Positions 26,096 to 35,268 of a DNA stretch of 64,000 nucleotides are shown here, one piece after another. The notes beneath the pieces were generated by a model that saw nothing but the letters and a program-made list of their open reading frames with translations, was not told the DNA's origin and searched no databases. Within the stretch, counting starts at the first letter, position 1. Each line of letters starts with the position of its first letter. Origin of the DNA: JAAZFF01 sp964405775 (lineage in GTDB: Bacteria; Verrucomicrobiota; Kiritimatiellia; RFP12; UBA3636); assembly GCA_964405775.1 (NCBI GenBank), contig CAYOPG010000003.1, forward strand, positions 4,476 to 68,475. The letters run 5' to 3'. Both the position numbers and the translations under genes were made by a program.

Positions 26096-28267
26096 TCACG
26101 GGTCTATTTTAAGGAACCGACAAGAGTTGGCTTCGATCTGAAGCTCTATTCCGGATTCGAACAAACGGACACGGTCTTCAGTCCACGATTCGGCAGTGCT
26201 AAGATCGGCAATTCTGTATTGCGCCGCATCGCGAACAAGCAGAACATTCGCGCAAAGCTTGACATTTGTCACCACGCTTTTGTCAGAGAGGTTTGCCAAA
26301 AGCAGCACCATGCCGTCTTCTCTGTCGTACGCCGCGCACTTGACTGAGCATTCGCTTAACGCCGCTGATTTGTATCGCCAATCAAGGAAGCGGCATCCTT
26401 CTATGTCCAGTTCCTTTAGAGGGGAGAACATTGCAATGTCCAGCGCGCTTGCACGCCATGGTGCCACACCCGTCAGCAGACACTGAAGGTTGCGTTTGCG
26501 GTAAATATTAACCGGTGCTTTTTTATCAATGCAACCGCCGGTTATGACGCCACGTGAACGAGATCCTACGAAGTTCCATTCGAAGGGAAGCTCTCGGAGT
26601 TTCGGAACACCATCCGACAGGAGTCCGCTGCCCCACTCCATGCCAAGGACGTAGCTTGCAAAGTTCTCCGTTGCCATGCACGGGCTCATCGTGTTGTGGA
26701 TTATGGCGAGACCGTCAGGCCCAACGAATTCGCGCGTCCACTCCATGAGTTCGATAAGCTCGTCGATGTCCCAATGCGCTACAGGCGAGTCCTTCAAGTC
26801 TGCAAAGAGCCCGCCCTTGTCATCGAAATACCCATCGGGGCACTTGCGGTCCGAATGAGTCGGGTTGTTGCAGAAGATCGCCTGATTCCAGTCGTAGTAG
26901 ACGCCGTCAATTTTATGGTTGGCGGAAACTCTCTCCACAGATTTCTTGAACGAATCCGACCAGCCCGAGCGCAGGCACATCTGAGCCCCGTATTCATCTC
27001 CTTCATAAAGGTTGTGCACTTGAGTTTTGCCATCTGGCAGGCGTGCCCATTCCTCGCCGCGATCTTTGTAGATATCGGTTGTCGGGTGAAGCTCTTTGTT
27101 CGAGAAGTAGGTAGTCGCGCGGATGCCGTTTTCGCGGCAAGTTCTCAGGACTCGGTCAAACTCGGCCATGTCCTGAGGATCAAACGGCGGGTACGAGCCG
27201 TCGCGCCAAAAGAGACCGTCGTGGAATGTGTCGCCATCGTGGTGGAAGTGGGCGGTTTTTACGCCGTTGGCAGCCCATTTCTTTATTGCCTCATCCTTAG
27301 GCCAGTTGTTGCGATTAAACGACTCGTGAATGAATGGCTTCGCAGCGCGTCCCGATATTATCGGGATCCCGATGCGATAGTCTAACGTGAGCTTTCCCTT
27401 GAAAACCGCCTTTTTTTTCTGCAAATCTTCTCGGGGCATTTTTATTGCGCAGACTTGCATCTCAACTGCTTTGCGCGGTTGAATGGCGGAACCGATGCTG
27501 AGCCATCCGTGACCGGTTTCGCCGCAGACACCGTATGTCCACTGTGCAAGATCCGACGACATGAACCACTCAATTCCTTCCCGTCCAGGATTGCCAAAAA
27601 CGACATGACGTGGCGCATTGCAGTCCCAATATGGGTAGTCGTTCGCGCGACCCGGATCAAGGTGCCCCCATTTGGATTCGCCGCAATGGGTTGGATCGCA
27701 CGCCGGAGTCCCGTTGCGCACTCCGAAGTGCGATATGTCTGGGCGCAGTTTCCACTGATGAGCCATGATTTGAGCCACGGCGAAACCGGTGTCAGGGAAT
27801 AAGAACTGGCGCTTTACGCGTATGTATCCCCATCTGTATTCGTAAACCGTGCGGATTTTAACTCCGGGATTCGGAGCCTCCTCGGTTGCAGGGCGAAGTT
27901 CGGATATCATCACAAGAGTGGCGTATTTGCCTTCGCGTAATATCTCGCACTCCGTTGCCGGGGCGTTAACATCGCTAAGCGTCGTCTTCCAATCGGACGT
28001 CGTAACGGAACATGATATTGGCTCCGTGAGCATATTTTGGCCAGTCCCACGCAACAGAACGATTGCCGAGATCGCACCGCCTTTGGCAAGGTCGTGTGTA
28101 ACTTCGTAGAATCTCGTTTTGAGTCGTACTATGCGCGCAGAGTCATCGCGTTCGACTTCGTAATTTTCAGGAAAGGTTCCGTCAACCGGCAAAGGTGGCA
28201 GAGTGGGGACTCTGTCAAACATGTTTTTCCCAGCATCCTTGCAACATCCGCTATTATTCACGCTCAT
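26096..28267 (-). CDS. Large glycoside hydrolase, GH-D/GH31-like barrel
   Basis: About 723 residues. The N-terminal 250 residues form a beta-sandwich; a (beta/alpha)8 barrel runs from about 290 to 620 (AANGVKTAHFHHDGDTFHDG, ENGIRATTYFSNKELHP, IDGVYYDWNQAIF, GLAIIHNT), then a C-terminal beta domain. The Asp in VYYDWN is the best nucleophile candidate, as in alpha-galactosidase-type enzymes. I cannot name the exact family; DUF6259-type proteins are similar in plan. ATG 28267 is used because it follows the GH42 stop by 19 bases; a longer frame would overlap that gene. The 22-bp palindrome lies in the codons of the N-terminal RVPTLPPLP. There is no signal peptide. Confidence 0.8.
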   Translation of the reverse strand: MSVNNSGCCKDAGKNMFDRVPTLPPLPVDGTFPENYEVERDDSARIVRLKTRFYEVTHDLAKGGAISAIVLLRGTGQNMLTEPISCSVTTSDWKTTLSDVNAPATECEILREGKYATLVMISELRPATEEAPNPGVKIRTVYEYRWGYIRVKRQFLFPDTGFAVAQIMAHQWKLRPDISHFGVRNGTPACDPTHCGESKWGHLDPGRANDYPYWDCNAPRHVVFGNPGREGIEWFMSSDLAQWTYGVCGETGHGWLSIGSAIQPRKAVEMQVCAIKMPREDLQKKKAVFKGKLTLDYRIGIPIISGRAAKPFIHESFNRNNWPKDEAIKKWAANGVKTAHFHHDGDTFHDGLFWRDGSYPPFDPQDMAEFDRVLRTCRENGIRATTYFSNKELHPTTDIYKDRGEEWARLPDGKTQVHNLYEGDEYGAQMCLRSGWSDSFKKSVERVSANHKIDGVYYDWNQAIFCNNPTHSDRKCPDGYFDDKGGLFADLKDSPVAHWDIDELIELMEWTREFVGPDGLAIIHNTMSPCMATENFASYVLGMEWGSGLLSDGVPKLRELPFEWNFVGSRSRGVITGGCIDKKAPVNIYRKRNLQCLLTGVAPWRASALDIAMFSPLKELDIEGCRFLDWRYKSAALSECSVKCAAYDREDGMVLLLANLSDKSVVTNVKLCANVLLVRDAAQYRIADLSTAESWTEDRVRLFESGIELQIEANSCRFLKIDP
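28196..28217 (+). repeat. Dispersed 22-bp palindrome, copy 1 (inside the GH-D-like gene)
   Basis: TGGCAGAGT, GGGG, ACTCTGTCA on the plus strand, one arm mismatch. It lies inside codons near the N-terminus of a minus-strand hydrolase. Confidence 0.75.
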
Positions 28268-28286
28268 TGTAGCTTCTTCTTGTTGG

Positions 28287-30449
28287 TTATACCTTTTTAG
28301 TTTCCGAGATCCATTCGAAGACCCTGTGCGCCGGGTCAGGGATCGAGATTTCAAAGGAGCCGTCATCTTTCCGTTTAACTGTTTTGCCCGAAGTCCATTC
28401 CTTTACTTCTCCGTTGCCGGCATCGGCAGGCCGAACGGTGACCTTCTTTTCGCTTCCGGCGTTAAACACGAAGAACAGGCGTTTCTTTCCGCTCAAACCA
28501 GTACGTACGGCGAGGCCGTCCAGACTCGTTTCCGAATCTACTTTCCACTCGGGAATCGCTCCGGCGTTTTCCGCAAGAGTCCAGAGCAGTTTCTCAAAAC
28601 CGGAGTAGGCTTCAGCGTTGTAGCTGTTTGCGGGGAAAGACCCGGACATCACGAACCTGCCCTTTCCGACTTTAAGGTCAATGAGCATTGCGTCGCCCTC
28701 CGCATCCCTTGCTATTACACGGGCTCCATCCGGCGCCGCGATCCCGATGCTCCACAATCCGCTGCCTCCGAGGCTGATTGCAGGGCTTCCAGACCAAGAT
28801 CCCGCTGGTATATCGCAAGACGCTTCAATATGCACTCCGCGGCGGCGTGTCTGCCCTATGCCGAGCTTGCCAAGTAGCGCACGTCTTTCCGGTCGGTCAA
28901 CCATGAACCCGTTTTCCAAAAACAGGCCTGTCCCGGCTTCGCTGAAAACCCACCCACCTCGTTTCATGAAGTCCAATAGCGCATCCGCAGCGTCTTCCTT
29001 CAGACAAAGCGCCGCGGGGAGAAGTATCAGCTTAATATCATCAGGTATCGAGAGGCGTCTGCCGTCAAGCACATCGAACGGCAGGCGCTGGCGCTCAAGC
29101 GCGGAAAGACATCCGTTAAGACTGTGCGTCACGGCGTATGTGTTGTGCTCGCGCGTGGCGAGTGCGATCATTGCGCTGTCGGAATCGAACACGACTCCAA
29201 TGTTCGCCGCGTCAGGCACATATTTATCTATCGCTTGCGAGTGTGCTTCGAGCAACTTGCGCGTTGCCCGTATGCCTTTCTTGCGCTCCTCTGCGAGGCC
29301 GTCCTGACCATCGATCCCGTAGCCCCCGGACTCCACGCCCCAGCTCTCATCGCGCCAGGACCAGTACAACACCGTCTTCGCTCCGCGACCGATCGCCTGC
29401 CATGTCCAATACTGCTGCTGTGCGGCGTTGACGGCGTGTCCGTATCTGAACCCCTGATTGAAGGCACCGCCTTGCATTTCGCTTTCCCACATTGGTTTTG
29501 GACGGGCAACCGAACGCGTCACCTCTAGCCATATCCCAAGTAGAGCGTTGTCGAATCCAGCCCATGCGGGAAACGCACTCGTGCCGAAAGCATCCATTTC
29601 CGGGGCAGTGTCGAAATCGTTTCCGCGAGAGAACGGGATTTCCTCGCCATAGCTGCGGTTGGCTGTGACAGGGCCGCCGGTGTGGGCTGCAACGACGTGG
29701 TTCTGATCGCCTTCGCGCAACGCATCGCGACGCCAAATACCCATTTCATGCGAACGATGCGCCATGAATCGGAACCAGTCCAACACGGAGGGGATCAGAC
29801 AGCTACGGCTTCTGGCGGGCATCACGTCCTCCCAATTTGTGAGTCGTTGCCCCCAAGCCTCGCTGAGAGCTTCGAGTGAACCGTAACGGGCGCGCAGCCA
29901 GATATGGAAAGCGTTGATGGTTGCTGGGCAATAGCATACCCAGCGGTCGCTGCAACATGCCCAGCGTGTCTCGTTCCAGCAATCCCAGGCGGCAAGCGCC
30001 GGCGCCACAGAATAGCGCCTTGCGAGTTCGCGCATAAATCTTTTTGACAGAGCGAGGATTTCCGGATGGTCAGTGCACTGCCCGGGAGTGAGTCCCGGCA
30101 GACATTCCTCGCGTGGAGTGCCGCGCACAGGTTGGCCGAACTCATCGAGCATGCGCGTGTGAGGGTATGCCCTGGGTAGCCAGAAGGGCTGCAAGTCAGT
30201 GATTGTGCTTATGACAACCTTCATGCCGTTTTTGTCCGCCAGATCTACGATCCTGTCGTAATCATCGTATTCGAACTTCCCTTCGGCTGGTTCAATCCAC
30301 CCCTATACCGCCCAGAGCTGCACGGTGTTGAGTCCGGCAGCCTTCATTCGTTTAACATCATCCGCCCAATTCTCGGCTCGTGGTGTCGGGGGTCTGTAAT
30401 ACTGCGCTCCAAACAGGAAGGGGAGCTCTTTGCCATTCTTTGATTTCAT
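28287..30449 (-). pseudogene. GH42 beta-galactosidase interrupted by an amber codon
   Basis: The frame from ATG 30449 encodes a typical GH42 start (KELPFLFGAQYYRPPTPRAE, then DDVKRMKAAGLNTVQLWAV) but codon 49 is TAG (30305-30303), where the family normally has Trp (W-G-W-I-E-P). After it the frame runs on unbroken for 671 codons to 28287. The acid/base is in CWNETRW and the nucleophile in MWESEMQGG; the domain order is barrel, alpha/beta trimerisation domain and C-terminal beta domain. A single G-to-A change (TGG to TAG) explains it. Internal reinitiation at ATG 30224 would lose the first barrel strands. It leads the operon with two other glycosidases. It may be a true nonsense mutation, strain variation or a sequencing error. 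Confidence 0.85.
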
Positions 30450-30531
30450 TATTGAAAACCCCGTGTTGTTGTACTCGGTACATTATATCCCTGCGCGGGT
30501 CAATAAGCAACAGGGCGAGGTTCCTTTCTAT

Positions 30532-31302
30532 CTAATAGCTTTTTTGTCCCTCGGGAACAGTATAAACTATATGCGCAGATGTGTCGGGTTCTCCATTGAG
30601 ACGCATAGCTGCACGTTCGACAGCAGCTGCGTCCTCGGGCAAAAGCGAGTTTGGTTCGAGCATAGCTGCCTCAGCATGGCCATTTCTGTCGAACACCACG
30701 ACTACTCCGACCGATTTACCGAGCGCGGATTTCAAATACCCCGGTTCGAAAGCCGGCGATTCCCGAACTTTTCCGGTGACCCGCAAAATGCCACGTGCAA
30801 CCCGCTCCACCGGATTGGTGGTTGCCGGAATATCCACAACTGCACCCCGCTCCAAACGGGCATAAGGCGCTGGAGGCATTTCGATGCGTCCAATGATCGA
30901 ATATCCTGGCCAGACCGGCGAGGAATCAGGAACGTAAAACATGGCCTCATTCCATTCATCCTCCGGTGTTGGGGGCAGCAATGGTTCGGCACCGTCTGCC
31001 GCAAAGCCATGCTCGGCGGCTTCGCGTATTTCAGAGAGCGCGTCGTTGCCGCCGAAAGCAAATATTTCTGGTGCAAAAACGAGAGCCTCGTAGTCTACCC
31101 CTGGTGAACTCACGGCGATCATCCCGTCTAGTTCAAGAGTGGATGAAACGTACTCCGCCTCCTCAAATGAAGGGAACAAGAACCAGCCAGACAAGCATAG
31201 CACCACTGCTACAACGTCGAGGTGCAGCGGATGCAGCCGCTTGTATCTGTAGCGGTACGGCCCCGGTCTGCGCCGAGCTTTGGTTCGAGCGGCATTCATC
31301 AT
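30532..31302 (-). CDS. TonB-like energy-transducing protein candidate
   Basis: A 256-residue protein with a basic N-terminus, one membrane segment near residues 28-46 and a periplasmic remainder. The last 60 residues (VGVVVVFDRNGHAEAAMLEP, then LPEDAAAVERAAMRL) resemble the TonB C-terminal pattern of strand, turn, strand and helix. There is no clear Pro-rich spacer. It is coupled to ExbD by an ATGA overlap and lies behind ExbB, which supports the TonB role. The call rests on context as much as on sequence. Confidence 0.6.
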   Translation of the reverse strand: MMNAARTKARRRPGPYRYRYKRLHPLHLDVVAVVLCLSGWFLFPSFEEAEYVSSTLELDGMIAVSSPGVDYEALVFAPEIFAFGGNDALSEIREAAEHGFAADGAEPLLPPTPEDEWNEAMFYVPDSSPVWPGYSIIGRIEMPPAPYARLERGAVVDIPATTNPVERVARGILRVTGKVRESPAFEPGYLKSALGKSVGVVVVFDRNGHAEAAMLEPNSLLPEDAAAVERAAMRLNGEPDTSAHIVYTVPEGQKSY

Positions 31303-31895
31303 TCAAGAGGCGGTTTAACCACAAAGCAGACACGTTCTACGCCCGCGTCTCGCAGCATTGCCGTGAGCCGCATTGTGTCCCTATGCGCAACGGTTTTGTC
31401 GATATACAGCAACGCATCGGTTTCCTCAAGCCGCCGTACTTCGGCGGCTATGCTGTTACGGAACGAGGCTATATTGTGCGGTTGTGAGAGATTGAAGCGA
31501 CTGTCGCGGAAAAACAAAATCAGGTCCATAGGAGTTTCGACGGCGCCGTCGTCGGCCGCCATCTCTCCGTATTTCGTGGCAACTGCTTCCTCCGACCGGG
31601 GAATCGGACGCACAACGATAGCTAGTGAAGAACGCATGCCGCCATTCGCGCGTTCTTCCGGCAGTCCCACATCTACCGTCATTCCAGGCACCACGGCGTT
31701 GCTCTGCGAAAACATCACAAACGCCGCAGCCAGCAACAACACGTTGACCCACGGCACCACCGCAAAAAACACAGACTGTATCCTGCACGGGGGGCGGTAT
31801 CTAATCCTAAGACCTTCTTTAGAATAATCGCCAAACCAAGTTTCCACAGAAACCCCATGGACCGCTGTTTCACAGCGTTTCTCACCCCTGTTCAT
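31299..31895 (-). CDS. ExbD/TolR-family biopolymer transport protein
   Basis: About 198 residues with a cytoplasmic N-terminus, a single transmembrane helix (FFAVVPWVNVLLLAAAFVMF) and a periplasmic domain ending ALLYIDKTVAHRDTMRLTAM, LRDAGVERVCFVV, the typical ExbD closing pattern. The helix has the family's position but lacks the usual early Asp (here PWVN), so proton coupling may be altered. ATG 31895 is chosen, overlapping the exbB stop by 14 bases; earlier in-frame ATGs lie deeper in exbB. Confidence 0.82.
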   Translation of the reverse strand: MNRGEKRCETAVHGVSVETWFGDYSKEGLRIRYRPPCRIQSVFFAVVPWVNVLLLAAAFVMFSQSNAVVPGMTVDVGLPEERANGGMRSSLAIVVRPIPRSEEAVATKYGEMAADDGAVETPMDLILFFRDSRFNLSQPHNIASFRNSIAAEVRRLEETDALLYIDKTVAHRDTMRLTAMLRDAGVERVCFVVKPPLE

Positions 31896-32517
31896 CAGAT
31901 TCCTCCGCATTGTCCTGCGATGTGAAGAAAAACAAAGCTTCGGATGATGCATGGCGCATGTCTAGCACAAGTCTATCGATCTTCACAATAAGCACGTTGA
32001 AGCCGATGAAGCATGGTATCGCCACGAGAAGCCCGGCCGCAGTGTTGACCGCACCCATGATCAAGCCTGAAGTAATGTCGGCTGACTGAACAAGGGGAGC
32101 CTGCGTACGCATTGCTATAAGTGCGCCTAGAATTCCAAGCACAGTGCCTAGAAGACCAAGCAGCGGTGCTATCTGTGCCACTAGGGCGAGAACCGAAAGG
32201 CGACGTTCCATTCTCGAAATCTCAGCACGCCCTGCCTGTTCAAGTTCATCCAAGAGCATCTGCCGGGGAGAATCACGCCGTTTGATGGCAATGGCCAACA
32301 AGCGGGCTACGGGACCTGGCGCTTCCTCGCAGAGAGTAAGCGCCTCCGCAGAGTTGCCACGACGTATGGTGTTGAAGATGCCTTGGAGAAAATCCGTTTC
32401 ATCTATGCGCGCACGATGCAGATGCAGGGCGCGTTCAAGGAAAACACCAAGTGCAACCAAACCCATGACGATGATCACCACCAACAGCGGTCCGCCCGCC
32501 TCGAAAATATCATTCAT
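31882..32517 (-). CDS. ExbB/TolQ/MotA-family proton channel protein
   Basis: A 211-residue inner-membrane protein with three membrane segments (about 8-27, 107-130 and 148-170). The conserved second block is ERRLSVLALVAQIAPLLGLL, GTVLGILGAL, followed by TSGLIMGAVNTAAGLLVAIP, the ExbB/TolQ signature. With ExbD and a TonB-like protein it would use the proton gradient to drive outer-membrane uptake or envelope movement. It follows the TPR lipoprotein by 13 bases. Confidence 0.93.
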   Translation of the reverse strand: MNDIFEAGGPLLVVIIVMGLVALGVFLERALHLHRARIDETDFLQGIFNTIRRGNSAEALTLCEEAPGPVARLLAIAIKRRDSPRQMLLDELEQAGRAEISRMERRLSVLALVAQIAPLLGLLGTVLGILGALIAMRTQAPLVQSADITSGLIMGAVNTAAGLLVAIPCFIGFNVLIVKIDRLVLDMRHASSEALFFFTSQDNAEESDEQG

Positions 32518-32530
32518 TTGTTATCTGTTC

Positions 32531-35212
32531 CTATCGTGTAACTGTTGCCGGGGGCAGGATTGGTCTACTGCTCTTAATGCGCTCCAGGCGTTTGGTTGCC
32601 TCCTCGGCTCCGGGATGCCCGCTGTTGGCGACTCGCTGGAGAAGCGCGGAGGCAGCATCCCAGTTCTCAAGGCGGACAGAAATGTCTGCCGCGCCAAAAA
32701 CGGCGCGCGAGTACCAGAGACGTGATGGCGTATTGGCCACATCTGGATCTGCCCGCACCTCCTCCTCAAAGCGCAGAATGACCTTGCTGTAGTAACGCTC
32801 GAAAGCGGCGCTTGTGCGGCCAGCACTCTCAAGGCTGCGTCCGATTTTGTATTCGCACTGCAGCACAGTGTCAAGCAACAACGTGCCGGAATCCGCCAGC
32901 ACGGCTTCGTAAGCGGCGATGCTCTCATTGTAGCGATCGGCATTGTCGGAGCCCAATGTGAACAGGCAGTCGCCACGGCGGCTCATGGCGCGACGCCGGA
33001 GGGCGTCGTTCTTCGTCGTCTGAAGCACCACATCGTAAACCAGAATGGCAGCGTCAAACTGCAGAAGTTCGCAAAGCGCCTCGGCATGTATGAACTGTGC
33101 CATCTCCACGCAACCTCCCGCTGGATAGTCCGACACTATTTTCATTGCCGCGTCTATGGAGTCCTGATACCGCCTGTCAATGTACATGGAGTACGACATG
33201 AAGAGAAGAGCGTCGTCAGCCTTCAAATCCAGAGGCCACGATTCCACAAACTGCTGGAAAAACTTTTCCGAGGCCACGCAGTCGCCATTATTGAAAGATC
33301 GCCGTCCCATCCAGAAAACAGCCTCTGAATACCATGGTGAATCGGAGTGCTTGTCTATGATCGACTGTGCTGCCTGCACTGCCTCTGCTTCCCGGCCAAG
33401 CGCCAAAAGAGCTTCTGCTGACATAAAGAGAGCTTGTTCAACCGCCTCACCGCCGTTAGTTACGGACGCCGCGGCGCGGAAAGCCTCAAGCGCTCCGGGA
33501 AAATCAGCAGCACGGAAATCCACGATCCCCATTCCAAGCAACGCCGATGCTTTTAGCTTAGGGTCTTCTGCTTCCGCAGCCTTCGCATAGAGTGCCATAG
33601 CCTCCGCGTTTTGCTCGGGAGCCGGGCTTTCTCCCCCCATTTGCACAGTCAACTGTGCAGCCCGGAAAACCGCATGTTCGTACTCTGTCCTTTCAGGGAA
33701 CTTTTCGGAAATCTCCATGAAAGCCTCCGCCGCTGCCGCCTTGTCGATATGAGCCAGATTTTCCGCACGCAACATCAACGCTTTGGCCATAACCGCATCG
33801 GGAAGAGAATTTGTCACTACCGCGTCCACTGTAGCCACGGCTTGACGATATAATTTCCCCGCCATTTGCGCCGTTGCCGCGCTCAATTCATTGTCTATCT
33901 TCGCCTCGGTGTTATCCTCCGACATCTCCGCCGCCTTCAAAAACGAGGAGGCAGCCTCAGCGTTGCGCCCGAGCCCCATGAGAGCTTTGCCACGCCCCCG
34001 AAGCACAGCCGCCTCAAGAGGATTGCCGGAGAAAGATGAAATGAAAAGAGTGTTCTCGGCAAGCGCTTCCTCGTACATGCCTGCCGCGAGGAGGTTGTCA
34101 GCCACGTCCCGCACCGTCTGCGCCACGATATCCGAACGCGGAACTGCGGATATAAGCCTCCGGGTGCTTTCACTCGCTCGATTCGCAAGACCATACTTGC
34201 TGGAAATGCGCGCGAAAGTCATATCACACTCTAGCTTGACCAGCAAAGACTCCGCTGTTTTTACCGCACTCTCAGCAAGCGTAACCGCCTGCGCATCCGC
34301 AATCGCCCCCTGAGATCGTAAAAAAGCCTCCGATGCCATTGCAAGGGCGGCGAAATCCGGTGGGAGATTGGCTCCTTCCGCCCGAAGACCCGCCAAGACC
34401 TGCATGGCGTTTGTGCTTGCTCCATTATCGTTTAGCGCCCTCGCTCCTAGCAGGCGCGCCACGGCAGCTACTTCGACCTTCTGAGTGTCAACCATCAATG
34501 GTTCCAAAACCGCCACGGCTTCCTCCGCCATGTCCGCATGAAGCAATAGCCGCGCACGATCCAACACCACGGCGGGAGAATCAACTCCTGCACGCTCTAG
34601 AAGTGCCGCAGCAGCGTGCGCGTCGCCGTCTCGCGCCATGCAATACGCCATTAAACGCGCAGAGGCCTGTTTAATACTATCGCTCGCCGCAGTATTGTCG
34701 AGCGATACCTTGACGGTCTCGATCGCCTCATTATAACGACCCGCCACGGCAAGCGCCCTTCCCTTCCAGTAGTCGCGCAATACGTCAAAAGATTCATCGC
34801 CTTCGGGCCAAGGCTTGCCATCGAATTCCCCGGATTCAACGACCTTTACCCACTCTTCGGGAGGCAGCTCCTGTTCGTATGCGGCCATGATAACCGTGAA
34901 AGCCCTGTTGCGGACAACTTGAGCTGAATTTGTGGAATACATCGCTGACACAGCGTGTTCACGAGCCAGCGGATGCAACCCGTCGCGGAGAGCATTCTCC
35001 GCGACGTTTATATCAGACACTGAGTATGAAGCGCGGTTCGTGACGGCCTCATACCCTTCACCCTGATCACTCAACCCAGATGCGTGGGTGAATCCGTTTG
35101 TAGACTGACCTGATGAAACAGAGCAAGCCGCGACACAGACCCAAACCGCCATTCCAGAGAAGGCGAGGTTAACAGCCCTGCTGCGAGATACTATAAAACA
35201 ACCATTCCACAT
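32531..35212 (-). CDS. Large TPR-repeat lipoprotein
   Basis: An 893-residue protein with a lipobox VAAC (Cys30) after a hydrophobic segment, then almost continuous helical TPR/Sel-like repeats to the end (examples: YWKGRALAVAGRYNEAIETV, AVLRGRGKALMGLGRNAEAA, AEALLALGREAEAVQAAQSI, EAVFWMGRRSFNNGDC). It is the first gene of an operon with exbB, exbD and a TonB-like gene. By analogy with the Tol-Pal and gliding-type systems it may be a periplasmic scaffold for the energised complex. The exact family is not recognised. Confidence 0.82.
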   Translation of the reverse strand: MWNGCFIVSRSRAVNLAFSGMAVWVCVAACSVSSGQSTNGFTHASGLSDQGEGYEAVTNRASYSVSDINVAENALRDGLHPLAREHAVSAMYSTNSAQVVRNRAFTVIMAAYEQELPPEEWVKVVESGEFDGKPWPEGDESFDVLRDYWKGRALAVAGRYNEAIETVKVSLDNTAASDSIKQASARLMAYCMARDGDAHAAAALLERAGVDSPAVVLDRARLLLHADMAEEAVAVLEPLMVDTQKVEVAAVARLLGARALNDNGASTNAMQVLAGLRAEGANLPPDFAALAMASEAFLRSQGAIADAQAVTLAESAVKTAESLLVKLECDMTFARISSKYGLANRASESTRRLISAVPRSDIVAQTVRDVADNLLAAGMYEEALAENTLFISSFSGNPLEAAVLRGRGKALMGLGRNAEAASSFLKAAEMSEDNTEAKIDNELSAATAQMAGKLYRQAVATVDAVVTNSLPDAVMAKALMLRAENLAHIDKAAAAEAFMEISEKFPERTEYEHAVFRAAQLTVQMGGESPAPEQNAEAMALYAKAAEAEDPKLKASALLGMGIVDFRAADFPGALEAFRAAASVTNGGEAVEQALFMSAEALLALGREAEAVQAAQSIIDKHSDSPWYSEAVFWMGRRSFNNGDCVASEKFFQQFVESWPLDLKADDALLFMSYSMYIDRRYQDSIDAAMKIVSDYPAGGCVEMAQFIHAEALCELLQFDAAILVYDVVLQTTKNDALRRRAMSRRGDCLFTLGSDNADRYNESIAAYEAVLADSGTLLLDTVLQCEYKIGRSLESAGRTSAAFERYYSKVILRFEEEVRADPDVANTPSRLWYSRAVFGAADISVRLENWDAASALLQRVANSGHPGAEEATKRLERIKSSRPILPPATVTR

Positions 35213-35268
35213 TTGTCCGGAATTTTATCACAACACAAAACCCAGAGCAAGAAAACCATATTATCGTG

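Noticed and set aside
27351..27365. Perfect 15-base palindrome CCCGATATTATCGGG
   Set aside because: It is in the coding part of the GH-D-like gene, occurs only once here and shares no sequence with the dispersed elements.
30303..30305. TAG recoded as an amino acid (genetic-code change)
   Set aside because: At least five well-defined genes in the window (rpoZ, flotillin, URO-D family, Bat fusion, pflB) end with TAG at the expected length.
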